This document shows positions 12,701 to 24,100 of a stretch of 64,000 nt of DNA, one piece after another. The translations under genes were made by a program, and so were the position numbers. Each line of letters starts with the position of its first letter. The first letter of the stretch is position 1. Source of the DNA: Litomosoides sigmodontis. Taxonomy: Eukaryota > Nematoda > Chromadorea > Rhabditida > Onchocercidae. The DNA is taken from the NCBI GenBank assembly GCA_963070105.1, contig OY718805.1:558001-622000 (forward strand). The letters are read 5' to 3'. The notes below the pieces were generated by a model, which did no database searches, was not told the DNA's origin, and saw nothing but the letters and a program-made list of their open reading frames with translations.

Positions 12701-15641
12701 GACATTAAGCATCAAAGAAATGAAAAATGAAAAATTGACGATGTGACAGGAAGCGGAAGGAAGTAAAAAAAAGGGACTGAAATAGACCTAAATGGAAATC
12801 ATATCACCCATACATGTCAAATGGGGAAAGTTGATTTGCAGATGATGAAGGCATAGAGAAATTTGTTTAGAATACTGTTAACGATCTCGATTTGCCCTAT
12901 ACACTGCGGCACTGAAATTTATAGCATTCAGAATTCAATAATTTTAATTTCAGCGAATTAAATTCCAACCTTGTGTTTTTTGCCATAATTAAATTCGTTT
13001 ATGAACAGTATCGTTCTGGGAGAGATCTAGTCAGGTAGAGTCGGAAAGCAATGCGAGCTAACTTCTTCATTTTATAATTCACTCATCGAAAATGACAGTT
13101 AGTAGTTCGCTTGGTCGTTCTTTTTTATCCTTAATTCGAGATAATAATTTCAGGTTGAAAAGGCTTCAGACGACGAAAGTGTTTCGTTTCAGAGTAGTAA
13201 ATTGTACTGGAAGAGGCTTTTTGTGAGTACTATTTACGGTAAAACATTCAATTGTCCACTTTGCACAAAGGGTCATAAGGTACAGAAAAGGTCATAAGGT
13301 CGTTTCATATTGAAAAATGAATGTAATGATAGGCATGGTAAGGTCATTTGACACAAATCATTAGTAGCATCTGATTGCTACTGAAGTATATCGTTTCCTT
13401 TTTCGTAGACTGTTTTGTTCGAGTTAAGTGGTGAAATATTTGACTGCCAAATATTTAATTACTGGAGAATTAGAAATTAAAATCCTGTGATTTACAGCTG
13501 GAAAGTAAAATTCAACGGACTAAATTTCAAGGACCGAAAATTTGGCCTTCGCCAAAAAAGAGAATCTCACAGACTACGTGCAAACTGCACACTTTCCTTT
13601 CATCTCTCTTATCGTTAAGAATTACTACTGTTTAGGTGTTAAAATCCTCAAGAAGAACTGAGACAGACATTTGACAACGCAAATAGCCGTGCGGCGAATA
13701 GTTCCGCGTTGAGCGCTGTTACGTAGCAGGCGGGAAAACAGAAAATGGAAGTTTGATGAGAAATGCTGCTTAAGTAGCTTATGTGTAGTTGCATGTAAGT
13801 GATGTGAGGGAAGCTGAAATGTAATTCTCACAACTCGTGTTTGTCAAGAGAGGAAGAATGGGAATTCTTCTTCAGTTGCCGCGCTCCTTCCTTTTAACTG
13901 ACAGAGCGCTGCGTCCATCATATCACTGATATCTATCGTTCTTTTATTTCAAACTTCGTTTTACAAAACATTAACTTAACACATTCCCTTGCAAATACAT
14001 TTAAGGATATCATGCAAGTTCTTGCAATATATTGCGTGCACCTACAGATGGACACCTCGTGCATGTTCATCACAAAGTAACAAAAAATTAACTAACAGTT
14101 GAAATGAATTACTTGCCAAAGAAGATCGGTGTGTGTGTGTGTGTGCGTGAGTGTGTGCAAACAGTAAGCACGAAGGTATGTGTGTGAAAATGAAGTGATA
14201 CATGTCAGTTGATATCACCGTAATTGTCATTATGTCAATTTAATTATCACATTCAAATGAAAACACATGTGGAAATGCCAGGCATTTTGGTAGAAGAAAG
14301 AGCTCAACTAACTTTTTCCAGAAAGTGCAAAAAGATTCTTTGAAACGCTCGCTGACGCAGTAAGAACGGAACAAAGCAATGGTAGGTGAAAGAGTGAAAA
14401 AACGGCGAGGAAAAGCCATCATCCATAATTAAATCCCAAATTTCATCGTTGCAACGAAGATTCCTTTTAATGACGGAGTTTTCATTGCTAATGCAAATGA
14501 GAAGCAACGGAAGTTTCAGTCACTTTTGCCTTGACATATTAGCTTCGCACTTAGCGTTGTAACCTTCGTCCCTTTTCATTGTAACTTTTGGTGAAACTAA
14601 AAAATTTCGCAAGTGCTAATGCATTCACATACATTAATTAGCTGCAGAAGCAAAACACTCATCTTTGCACATCCTAATTAATTGTCCTTTTTTAGACTTA
14701 ACATCGTAACGTTTGAAAAATCGTATTTATTAGCAGCAATTGAGCAATAACAACAATTATTGGAGAAGAAAATGAAGTAAGGAGGCATTTGTTTGTACAA
14801 CTAGTTAAAGAAATAGATTTCTTTTTTAAAGAAATGCAAAAAAGAAGTGCCATCTATTCAGTGATAAGAGAAGTTACTTCGAGAATTAATGAGAAAATTA
14901 ACTTAGCACGAAAAATGCGAAATAAATGGTATCACTTCTCGAAATGCTAGTCGCTAATTAATTTAAGGTCTCCTACGAACGAACGTTTAAATAAATTGTT
15001 TGTTGTATTTCATTGAAGATTTAATGTCCATTATAATAATAAAATTCTTTCAATTTCCATTGCTTTTATATATTCTTTACCAACTATGTCTCACAATTAA
15101 TTACGATTACAATTAATGTCCAACTTCCAAATTTAACTTTGAACATAACATACTTCAATTATTGGCACTGACGTATAAAATGTGTACTTTAAAGATTTCT
15201 TGCTTACTGTATCATTCCTATCCTATTATAAGCAAAACTGAGATGAATAGAAGTGAAGGAAAGGAGATGAAGGGGAAAACAAACTTGTTTTGTGACATTC
15301 GCCGCAAATATTTTGCTTCCTCAAAATTTCGCATTTCAAGGTCGTTACGAAATCGGTCCATCTCATGCAGACGCTTCCTTCTTGAATTGATTTATATTAA
15401 TTTGAGTTTAAATGGTTGTGAAAAATAGAAATTGCAAAAAAGGAAATTTCTGGGACGGATATTGCTGAAATTACCTGTAAGAAGTCCTAAATTCAAACGT
15501 TAACCAAACGGCAGCTACCAAAAGTGCAGTTATAAATAAACCAATTGCGATGAAAAGTAAGATCACACGGAAGTGATAGCTTTCACAGCAATTCAGTTCC
15601 TCGCATTCCCACGTAAACGCTTGTGGACATTCCACCGCCAT
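1..15641 (-). CDS. Large unrecognised membrane-anchored protein, 3' end beyond window
   Basis: I do not recognise this protein. Seen exons (5' to 3', minus strand): 15475-15641 (ATG; SL-like acceptor 5 bp upstream), 8504-8664, 7946-7994, 7667-7820, 7169-7407, 6842-7024, 6399-6550, about 6164-6252, about 5801-5947, and 1-5549, which stays open to the window edge (over 1,800 codons). Joins from 7994 to 6252, the 15475/8664 join and the 5801/5549 join keep phase. The 8504/7994 join and the 6164/5947 join are not closed cleanly. Exon 1 encodes a short Cys-rich N-terminus (CPQAFTWECEELNCC) followed by a hydrophobic segment (VILLFIAIGLFITALLVAAV), so the rest is probably cytoplasmic. That part is polar and Ser/Thr/Glu-rich, with charged stretches (KKKR, RRLRR) and no enzyme motif. 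It could be a nematode-specific scaffold or attachment protein of the PAT-12 kind, but that is a guess. Reality of the gene is well supported; function is unknown. Confidence 0.82.
9712..9742. repeat. (CA)n microsatellite
   Basis: About 15 uninterrupted CA units inside the long first intron of the large gene. Confidence 0.95.
11735..11960 (+). repeat. tRNA-like / possible SINE-derived stretch
   Basis: The segment contains an A-box-like sequence (TGGCTTAGCGGG, about 11751) flanked by an inverted repeat (taactggc...gccagtta, 11747-11785). A second A-box-like stretch (TAGCAGCTTAGTGCAG) lies at about 11926-11941, followed closely by a B-box-like GTTTGAATCC at about 11948. No intact cloverleaf could be drawn, so this is not called a tRNA gene. 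A decayed tRNA-derived repeat is possible; chance is also possible. Confidence 0.25.
12086..12133. repeat. (GCAACT)8 hexanucleotide repeat
   Basis: Eight exact GCAACT units. They create long repetitive open frames on both strands (Cys-Ser, Ala-Thr, Gln-Leu), which are artefacts of the repeat. The flanks are GC-richer than the surrounding intron. Confidence 0.95.
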
Positions 15642-15650
15642 TTGAGCTGA
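15641..15650 (-). promoter_or_regulatory. Probable SL trans-splice acceptor of the large gene
   Basis: On the minus strand the sequence reads ctgcatttttttcag followed by CTCAA and then ATGG. A strong polypyrimidine acceptor five bases before the start codon, with no convincing upstream coding exon, is the usual arrangement for a spliced-leader acceptor in nematodes. The same frame stays open for a further 79 codons upstream, so a cis-spliced upstream exon is not excluded. Confidence 0.6.
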
Positions 15651-18431
15651 AAAAAATGCAGAAAGGAATTCATTCGATAAACCTGCAGGGAGAGGTTTTA
15701 TGATCGGAAGGATGACGGGAAATGTCGTGTCATGACGCAGGTAGGCCTGTTTAAAAGGGTTACAGTATGTTGCATAGGACGAGTAGTAGATGGGGAGTAA
15801 GGACAGGAGTTGCAAGTACATTGCTCGGCGTAATGAACATAGCTTATCGATTTCTTCTTGTGTCATTTCCACTCTCACTCAAACGGAGAGGAACGGAGGA
15901 TATTAATGAGGAATTTCTGGAAGAAGTCCGAGAACAAAAAGGCTTCTCCAGGAATCCTTTAATAAGGCCTTCTTCCCTTCTACCGAATATAATCGACCAA
16001 AACTTAACTTCAAATGGTGCACGAACTAATCTTCATGGAAATTGGTACACTTCACTGCAGCATTGATTGAAATATGCTTAAGTGAGCAACATTCCTTTTC
16101 ATTTTAATATAAATAAAATTGAAATTGGTACTTTGCATTACATTTTCCTTTTCCAACTCTCAAAAAAGTCTAGCAGACAGTCTCTTCAAGCGTAAATGAA
16201 CATGGCTAATTCTTCTCTTCAGTTCTTTCCTCCCAGAACAAATATTGCTATCAATTAACGGTTAGCATATAACCGTGTGGGATTTATCCTTTAGCGCTAT
16301 TTTTAAATTATTCTGAAGTAACGAATGAATTTTTGAATTTCAGTTTTCTAAATCATCATAAATAAAATATTAACTACTACCTTATCATAGATAAAATAAA
16401 CGTTTGACGATTGGAGCAAAACATTGGCAAACACTTGAACAACAACCAACCGAAATGGTTCGAAATCTAATACCCTAACTTCCGTGATAGGTGTGAAATA
16501 TTATGACAGCTTATAAAGGTGGTCCATTTTATCTAGTTAATGAGGTGTTCCATTTTATTTAGCTGATAAGATTTCAATTAAAAAAGATCATTACTCCTCA
16601 AATTTCAACATGAGTAGCGAATGATGGGAAATGACAAATGTATGTTTGGATTCCGGTATGCGTACTTCAAAAATTCCAGTGCGTTCTGACAAACTCTGTT
16701 TATGCCTTTGATCTTCTTTACTAATTAACCTACTGCAATAATTTCACGTATCTTCGCTGAAACAGAATCAGTGGGAAGGCATTTATTCCTTGCAGTCCTC
16801 GACTTGTCTCTCCTTGACTGCTCAATTATCTTTGGCTTTTTTTTTCAAATTTTTCTTCAAACTACAATAGCAAGTCTGAAGATACAACTAGCGCTTAACA
16901 GTTGACCATTTCTTAATGTGCTGGCTCAGTCATTTATAATAATTAATCGAATTAATTCTAGCAATTACCACTCATGGCATTGCTGTGGCGGAAGTACAAC
17001 TGCAGCATAAATTATCAATTTACGACACAAATCATTAATTCAATTAATTTTATAAAACATCATTTTAAGATTGATATTACATTCAAGTCCCAATGTTCCT
17101 GTGGAATAGTGAAGTGAATTTAAATGCATAATAACGTTGAAGAAGTTCGTCTAAAATTTTTCAAATTCAAATATCTTACCTCATCAGATAAGACAATATT
17201 GAAAGATAAATGAATAACAAAATGTGCAATTTTTTCGTTATTTTTTTAGTTTTAACTGAAATAAACAGAGAAAGAAAAAGTTCACAGAAGAGAAAATGGA
17301 ACCGCTAGAGGGCGAGGGATGTCTATTTTTAACTTACATCAACTTCACTAATTGCTTTTCATTCTTACATTTACAAAATTCCAGTATTAGTAACCTCCTC
17401 GAAGGAAGTGGGGGTCGGATTGAAATACGACGTGCGGAGGAGGGGAGGTTACATATAATATACTAATTAGTGTAGAAATAATTGCAGCTGATAAACAATA
17501 CATAATTTATAAAAAATGTATAAGGAATATAAAACGCACAATATTTTTAAGGAGTCGAAAAAATATAAATTAGGTCACTGAAAACAAAATTATCAGTTTC
17601 TGTGCCCATCAATTCCGTGCTTTTATTAGTTGAAATTTAATGAAATTTTTATTCAACAAATTCGAAAACATAACTTTAGAAAATGGCAGTGTAAATTAAA
17701 AATTTATGAGCCGATCAACTGATCATTTAACACATTTAGAACAGCCAGACTTATGTAACTTTTGAAAACCATTTAAATGATCACACAGCTATTCCCAATC
17801 ATACCTCTACGATACTGCCTTTTGCAGACAAGCTTAGCCAGAATGCACCAACCAAATATATGCTGATGATCCAATTATTACATTAGCTTAAAATCGTTTC
17901 AACACAAGACTACTGCTAGAAAATTTCAGAATCATTAAAATTTCGAATAGTTTGATTGGTTCTCGCCTGGCACTTTCACGATTTGCTGTCCGGCCGCTAA
18001 TAAACAGTAAGTTAAATTAAACTGCTTCATCCAATTCTAGAGGTGAGGGATGCTCATTCCAAGGGGAGGCGCATGTATACCGGTCAGTGTAATTTTCCGT
18101 CCATCAATTTTGCGTTGAAGAAACGTCAAAAAAAGTGGATGTAGGAGAGCGGAAAAGTTCAATTAACCCAGCATTTCCCTTTTCCCTTCTGCACGCGCGA
18201 TTATTAATTCTCCAGCAACTAACACATCAAAAATTCCACTTTTCCTTCAAAGTTGGCTGCGCTAATTGGGTATGAATAAGTAAAGTGACGAATGAGCAAG
18301 GACGCCCAGGTAATGGAATAAGGAAAGAATTACTGCGTGAGAAAATGCCTGCCTAATTAACAATTTCTGGAACGGAAGAAAAAACTGAAAAATAAAAAGA
18401 TAGCCAAATATTTTTGTTCATAACCCATCAA

Positions 18432-18474
18432 TCAATGATTTCTGTGAAATGTTCCATTTCACAGAAATTATTGA
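18432..18474. repeat. Near-perfect 20-bp inverted repeat, 3-nt loop
   Basis: Arms 18432-18451 and 18455-18474 (core tttctgtgaaatg / catttcacagaaa) pair with one mismatch around the loop ttc. A transcript would form a tight hairpin; the DNA could extrude a cruciform. It is intergenic. Confidence 0.9.
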
Positions 18475-18625
18475 AAATTTTAAATTTTATAGCTTTCCCA
18501 GCAGCTCAATTGATCATATGAAAAGAAATACCATTTAGCCATCCAATGAAGCACAGAAGTAAGTCTAATTCCACATATACTCTACTCTAATGCAGCGTAT
18601 CGAAACCAGTCACACAAATACAGAT

Positions 18626-18626
<1 letters not shown>

Positions 18627-18709
<83 letters not shown>
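18627..18709. repeat. Long (CA)n microsatellite
   Basis: About 41 uninterrupted CA units. Open frames across it (His-Thr and Cys-Val repeats) are artefacts. It is followed within 50 bp by an oppositely oriented TG-rich tract. Confidence 0.97.
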
Positions 18710-18712
<3 letters not shown>

Positions 18713-18750
18713 AGCACACGCAGCTAGACACATACATCCATTTTTGCTTC

Positions 18751-18792
18751 TGCGTGTATGTGCACGCGTGTGTGCGTGCGTGTGTGTGTGTG
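18751..18792. repeat. (TG/CG)n tract, inverted relative to the CA repeat
   Basis: The alternating purine-pyrimidine tract (gcgtgtatgtgcacgcgtgtg...) is Z-DNA-prone and complementary to the CA tract at 18627-18709, so the pair can fold into a long imperfect hairpin. Confidence 0.85.
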
Positions 18793-18954
18793 CGAAACAT
18801 AAGCAATGCTGAAGGCAAGGAATACATGAGTAAACAAATTGCACAATTCATCAGTTTTCAAGCTAGTTAGACTAAAAGATAAGAAGAAGTAGATAAGCAG
18901 TTGGTTAGCTAGACAGATGCATTGATGCTAATGATAAAAGGATAACGATGTGAT

Positions 18955-19035
18955 AATGATGATGATGATGGCGATGGTGGTGATAACAATAATAGCAGTA
19001 ATAATAATATTAATAATAATATGATAATAATATAA
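18955..19035. repeat. Degenerate GAT/AAT trinucleotide repeat
   Basis: Interrupted runs of gat, ggt and aat triplets. The minus-strand open frames here are Ile/Leu-rich low-complexity shadows. Confidence 0.8.
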
Positions 19036-19202
19036 TGGTAATGACAGCGGTGCGGTGATGGTTGAGTAACATTGAGGGCTTCGTGCCATTTCACATCTGA
19101 ACAAACTATTGTTTGGGGAAAAATTCACATTCATCCGTATAAACAAAGTTTTCATTCATTCGTTCATTCATCCATTCATATAAACAACATTTGGAATTAA
19201 AA

Positions 19203-19258
19203 AGAGAGGGAGAGGGAGAGGGAGAGGGAGAGAGAGAGAGAGAGAGAAGAGAAGAGGG
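19203..19258. repeat. GA-rich (GAGAGG/GA)n purine tract
   Basis: A homopurine run on the plus strand, composed of agaggg units and then agagag units; it is potentially triplex-forming. Confidence 0.9.
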
Positions 19259-21281
19259 CGAGGCGATCGTGCAAAGAGCTCATTTATTTCACATTAGCCA
19301 ACTGTAATAAATTCATTTCGATGAATAGGAAAAAAGAGAAAACAATTTGTTTTCTTTGCAACACAAAATTACCAGCTCATATTGTGGAATTAAGTTAATG
19401 GGTTAGAGAATTTCACTTAAATTAATTTCTCGCTTGCAAAGAGAAACAAAGAAAAGAATGCGAAAGAAGGGAAGATGGAAGTTAAGCGATAAGCCGAAAT
19501 TCAAATTGAACAAGCAAATAGAGCAGTTGCAAACATCCGTGCCATAAAATACAAATTAATTAATTCGGTGGAATAACAAATACGATCTTGTCGTTTTATA
19601 TTTCCAATTGTTTCTAAACTCAAGCAAATCGATCTTGGCGAAAGTCTTTTTCCGATATCTCCGACAAAATGAAAAAGTTTTTTAATCTTTTAGGACACTT
19701 TGGAGTAAATTTCAAAACAATTGGAAAAAAGAAGGAAAGAAATTGAAAATTATTGCGCATAACATACTAACTACAGTGAAAGTCGATAAAAAATTCGCGG
19801 AGAGGTAGGACGGTTACGGATAGGTATCTCGTAATCGTCGAAATCTGAAACTTTGTTTTCCCGAGAGTAATTTGAGTAAGAAAAAAGATATATGATAATA
19901 ATAACAATAACATATTTTAGGTACTGTGATAGCTTAGCAACGAGTGCAAGGAAACATTTCTCCTGCTTATTTTACTGCTTGTTCAAATTCAAATCGAAAT
20001 GAATATTTTCTTTGAAATCATAGGAGAAATTTAGTAAACAAATTGCACACTCATAATTTATAGATTCATTAACAATTGACGAAATTTACATTTGAACTAA
20101 GTTCATCTGGGAAGTGTGGGTTCTTTTCCCAAAATATCATTTTAAAACAGGGATGATTAATGAGTTGTTATTTATTTGGGAAAAGAAGAGAAGAAAAAGT
20201 CGTCGAAAAGTAAAGCTATCCGGTTCATTAGTACTATTTACTGTTAATTATTGATTAGAAGTCAAATAGCAATTTTTTGAGAACGAAAATGATCGCAGCA
20301 TTTAAGACACAACAGAAATTGCATTTTCAGCTTCATTTTTTTTTGAAATTTGTTACAAGGCATTGCTGCATAAAGAATTCACTTTTAATTGATGATAGGA
20401 ATTGTGGTAGGTTTGTTTGTGTCCGATAAAAGCTGACGGCACAGGTCGACGCGCAGCTGATCAAATGCTCACTCGGTCCACGAACACTTTTAATTAGAAA
20501 TGGTAAATTTGATTCTAATTAGATCACGAAACACAGCGGTTCTTGCTGGCGAATGGAAATTCTGTTAGCTTTGTTCAATTGATCCATCGCAAAATATTCG
20601 ACCTAAAATGCTCAGTGCTTTCAACGCAAGCCTGGCAGCACCGTCGCTCTCGACTACTCCCATCTTCATGGCCTCTCAACTTTAACCTACGCTCCCTTGT
20701 CGTGTTCCGCCATCGGGAAGCGTAGTTGGAGAAAATTCCAAGTGTTCAAGTTCCGGCTCCACATCTTTACGTGATAAATTACGCAAATTAATACATAACT
20801 ATTGTCTTAGGAGCCCTTAATATTAATTTATTATTCTCTGCACAAGAATGTCAGTGAACCGAGCAACAATTGAAGGGAAAATTAATGGTAATTCGATACT
20901 TTCAAACACCGATTCATCAAATTTTGAAGAAATTTCGAATTGCTTAATAAAAATTAGCAATTCTTCTTCACTGCTCTTTAACAAATTCATGAAATTTACC
21001 CAAAAAATAATTCCAAGACTTTTTTATATCATTCGTTGATTTTATTATTCATATCACCGTGCTTGAACGGCTGGATTTGGCGTATCTGTTAACTCGTGTA
21101 ATAATTGAATCTGCTTAATAAGATATACAAAAGTGATATTTTCTAATCAACTATCATTCTGCAGTTTTTCTTTCTTCAAAAATTCTCATTCATCGAATTG
21201 TATTTGTTTCACTTGCAACTGCTCCGCAATAATAATTATTACATAAATGCGTAATTCAGTTGATGAATAATAAGCTTCTCC

Positions 21282-24100
21282 CTAATTCTTTTCCACCGCT
21301 GTATGAATATCCACGTCTGATTCATACTTTTGAATCGTTTTCCCTTGCCATGATGCTTTCTGTGCTCCGGCACTTCTCGACGTCTTGCTTTTCGGAGAAT
21401 CTAATTTGATCACATTTATTTGATCTATTTCCATTTGTTTAGCTGAAAATGACTGGAAAAGATTCCTCAAAAATTTATAAGCTGAGAAGTATTCAACGGA
21501 TTTCATCTACTTGAATTTACAAAACTTGAGCTAGATATTGGAGGAAAAGTTTCAGCTAGCTGACACGCACATTGAGGTGGTGAAGGCGATGACGTAGACG
21601 TTGTCGTTGGAACTGTACTGCCGTCAATCTGAAATACTGAACTTGTATAAAAACCAATAGTAGTAACAAGAAGGAAACAAATCCAATCGCCTGGAGAAGT
21701 AGAATGAATTTGTTCCATCGTAAGATTTTAATAAAATTAATTTTAAGTATTTATTTTAGATGGCATGTCTATCAGCAAAAACATTATTCGTCAATAAAAT
21801 CTTTATAAATTAACAAATTTTGATAATAAATTTAGATTTTACCTCATATTTATCTAAAAATCGTGCAACAAGGCGCTGCAGAAGTCCCAAATCATCCATC
21901 AATGGATAATACTTGTCAAATTCATTGCCATAGACCAACGGGAATTCTTGAAGCTTATTTAATGATTCTTCCAACTGAGCCATTTTCTTCATTAACTAAA
22001 AAATAAGGAAAGAAATGCCAAATCTAATAATTAATAAATTTTAAGTGCTAAGTGGGTTACATTTGAAAATGGGATAAATTTTTGCGAAAATTTTGACCTC
22101 ATCTGCCTGCTAGGAGTTGCTTAATTTCAATTCATTTCAATTCAGAAGTTGTAATTTGAGAACTCAAACAGCGTACTTCCACGTAAACGGTTAAGTTGAA
22201 AATTAGGCAGAAGAAAAGCTTTTCAAGTAGTTCATACAACTTCACGTTTCTCGCTTGTCCAAGCAACAGAATTTTTCGTCAAACATTTCGCCTCTTCCTC
22301 AAACGCTCCATCGCTCAGGACAATTCGATGAAGCTGCTTGGTCAATAAATGACGCTTATGCATTGCAACTTTAATTGCTGTCACATAATCAATGATATCA
22401 GCTACCGGAAACTACAAGCATTCATTTTATGTAGTCATTCGAATTTCACCTTTTCCAGTTTTTTTAAATTAAAAATGATCATCCCGAAATGTGCTGTCAG
22501 GGAACGGAAAAGAAAGAAAAGCAGGAAGTTCACAATTCTCCGTTTCGTTTCCTGAAAATTCAACCTGCCCTCCACCTCCCGCACCCTTCGATCTCGTACA
22601 TTTCTCCACCGTCAATCAAAATCGCACAAAATTATTATTAATTTCCCTTTGTCCTCACATATTGCTTATTTGTCGCATTTATTTATCAATTTGTTTGTTT
22701 GTTTATTTAGCTCAAAATCATGCATGTTGCCACTAAAATATTCGACGATGGAAGTTGACAGTTTCTACCTCTGCAGATTTCATTTAACTACGTTTTAATT
22801 CCGCTCGAATTTTTATAATATGAGAACTATCTATTCTTAAATTGTTCACAACTTCTTCGAAAATTTCGAAATAAAATTTTTCAGCAAACCTCAATGCCAA
22901 TTTCTTCCGCTTCTACGTCTTCTTGAATGCGCGTCTCAATGTTAGCAAAACGTTGCTCCAATTGCATCATTTCTGCATCGATTTGCTCAATTTGATTTGA
23001 ATCACTCTGTTCTGTTGGTGAGAAATCAGTTGCTGATGAGGATAAGTCTGAAAGTGAGCCTTATACTTATCAGTCTGTTAAGTGACGGATTTTTTTCAGA
23101 TTTTTCAGGTCTATTTAATTTCTTCAAAATTATAGATGTTCCAAACCATGCCGAAACCATGATAATAGTAGTGTTTCTTCCCGAAACAACTAGTGAGGAG
23201 AAGAAATATATCGATTGTTCGTAGTCACGAAAAAAAAAAACAAAAACTGCACGATTTGAACCAACAAAATCTTCCACACGGAAAACCCAATGTTACATTT
23301 TCAGGTCCACGAGAAGTAGCGCTTGATAATGGATTATTTCCACCGATTTTTGCCGTAGGGAGTTTTATCACGTTAGAAACGTTACCGCTGATAACACTTG
23401 TTTCACGTGAGTGGTTTTTTGGCGCAGCAAATGCTTTAGCTTCCAACATCGTCAGTTGCACATTCACGTCGGAAATTAATTGATCGAGTCGCTTTATGAA
23501 CTGCTTTGATAGAATCTCTTCATGTCGTTTGCTGACCTGCTATTATGAATTTCATGATGTGCTTATTACTGCAGTTCTCTTTGAAGCAGAGTTAAAGGAA
23601 AATGTATTTCGCAAGTTTAAAAAGTATATTTTGGGAGCACTTATTCATTTACAAGTGTGATGCCATTTTCTTATTCACAAGAGGGAACAGTAAGATATGA
23701 TCGACGTTTTAATTAAGAGCTGTAAACTAATTTTACATTAAGTGAAAGTTGTTTAAATTTCCCGTCATTACTACGATGTTATCACAAACAACACTTCAGT
23801 TTAAAACAGTATCACAACAAAACAAAACAGTTTTCAAACATACGGAAATAAAGTTGTTCATGAAATCATTTTCATGTCTTCCGTATGTTTTATAAAAAAT
23901 TCTTTCCTGTTGCTCGATTTTTGCCAAAGTTTCATTCGCAGCTCGTATAGCTTTAGCAAGCTTATTATCTTAATTTTTTTGAATTCTCTCTCTAGCCTTT
24001 AAACAATCAGGAGAATCATACTCACCCCGAGCTCTGAGCTCACAAAGAAAGATAATAACAACTTCCTCTGAATTATGCTCCTATCTAATTTAATTAGCAT
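21282..24100 (-). CDS. Unrecognised coiled-coil protein (343 aa as modelled)
   Basis: I do not recognise this gene. Phase-consistent exons on the minus strand: 24026-24100, 23844-23960, 23287-23536, 22890-23047, 21843-21995, 21521-21628 and 21282-21452 (stop at 21282). They sum to exactly 344 codons. The predicted protein has helical, heptad-like stretches (LAKAIRAANETLAKIEQQ; FIKRLDQLISDVNVQLTMLE), then a Ser/Thr-rich linker. A second helical pair follows (IEQIDAEMMQLEQRFANIET; LMKKMAQLEESLNKLQ) and then a Ser/Pro/Thr-rich tail. No signal peptide or catalytic motif is seen. The LTMLEAK segment faintly resembles the coiled coil of WASH-complex CCDC53, but the rest does not, so I do not assign it. 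The first exon and its ATG are the least certain part. Its 5' end lies 0.76 kb downstream of the TRIM23 stop on the same strand. Confidence 0.68.
23836..23890. repeat. Nested hairpin over a 5' splice site
   Basis: Outer arms 23836-23846 and 23880-23890 (aaacatacgga / tccgtatgttt) are perfect 11-mers. Inner arms catgaaa (23859-23865) and tttcatg (23870-23876) are perfect 7-mers. The donor of the exon ending at 23844 lies within the outer arm. Confidence 0.85.

Larger units (their letters stand above)
8665..15474 (-). other. Long first intron of the large gene, repeat-bearing
   Basis: About 6.8 kb separates the transmembrane exon from exon 2. I find no well-supported coding exon in it. It holds a (CA)n tract at 9712-9742, a tRNA-like and inverted-repeat stretch at about 11735-11960, a (GCAACT)8 repeat at 12086-12133, short (AC)n near 12530 and (GT)n near 14130. 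One weak candidate exon with a hydrophobic segment lies at about 10584-10697 on the minus strand and is discussed under findings. First introns of this size often carry enhancers or alternative promoters, but nothing here shows that directly. Confidence 0.6.
15651..21281. other. Intergenic region without a supported gene
   Basis: This lies between the start of the large gene and the 3' end of the coiled-coil gene, both on the minus strand. I see no exon chain on either strand. Short open frames (for example 15767-16066 plus and 20543-20725 plus) have no splice context or recognisable residues. The region is rich in poly-A/T runs and contains the hairpin at 18432-18474, the CA/TG inverted pair at 18627-18792, GAT/AAT repeats at about 18955-19035 and a GA-rich tract at 19203-19258. 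The promoter of the large gene may lie within it. Confidence 0.6.

Noticed and set aside
18582..18851. Cys-Val and His-Thr repeat proteins
   Set aside because: They are translations of the CA/TG microsatellite in several frames on both strands.
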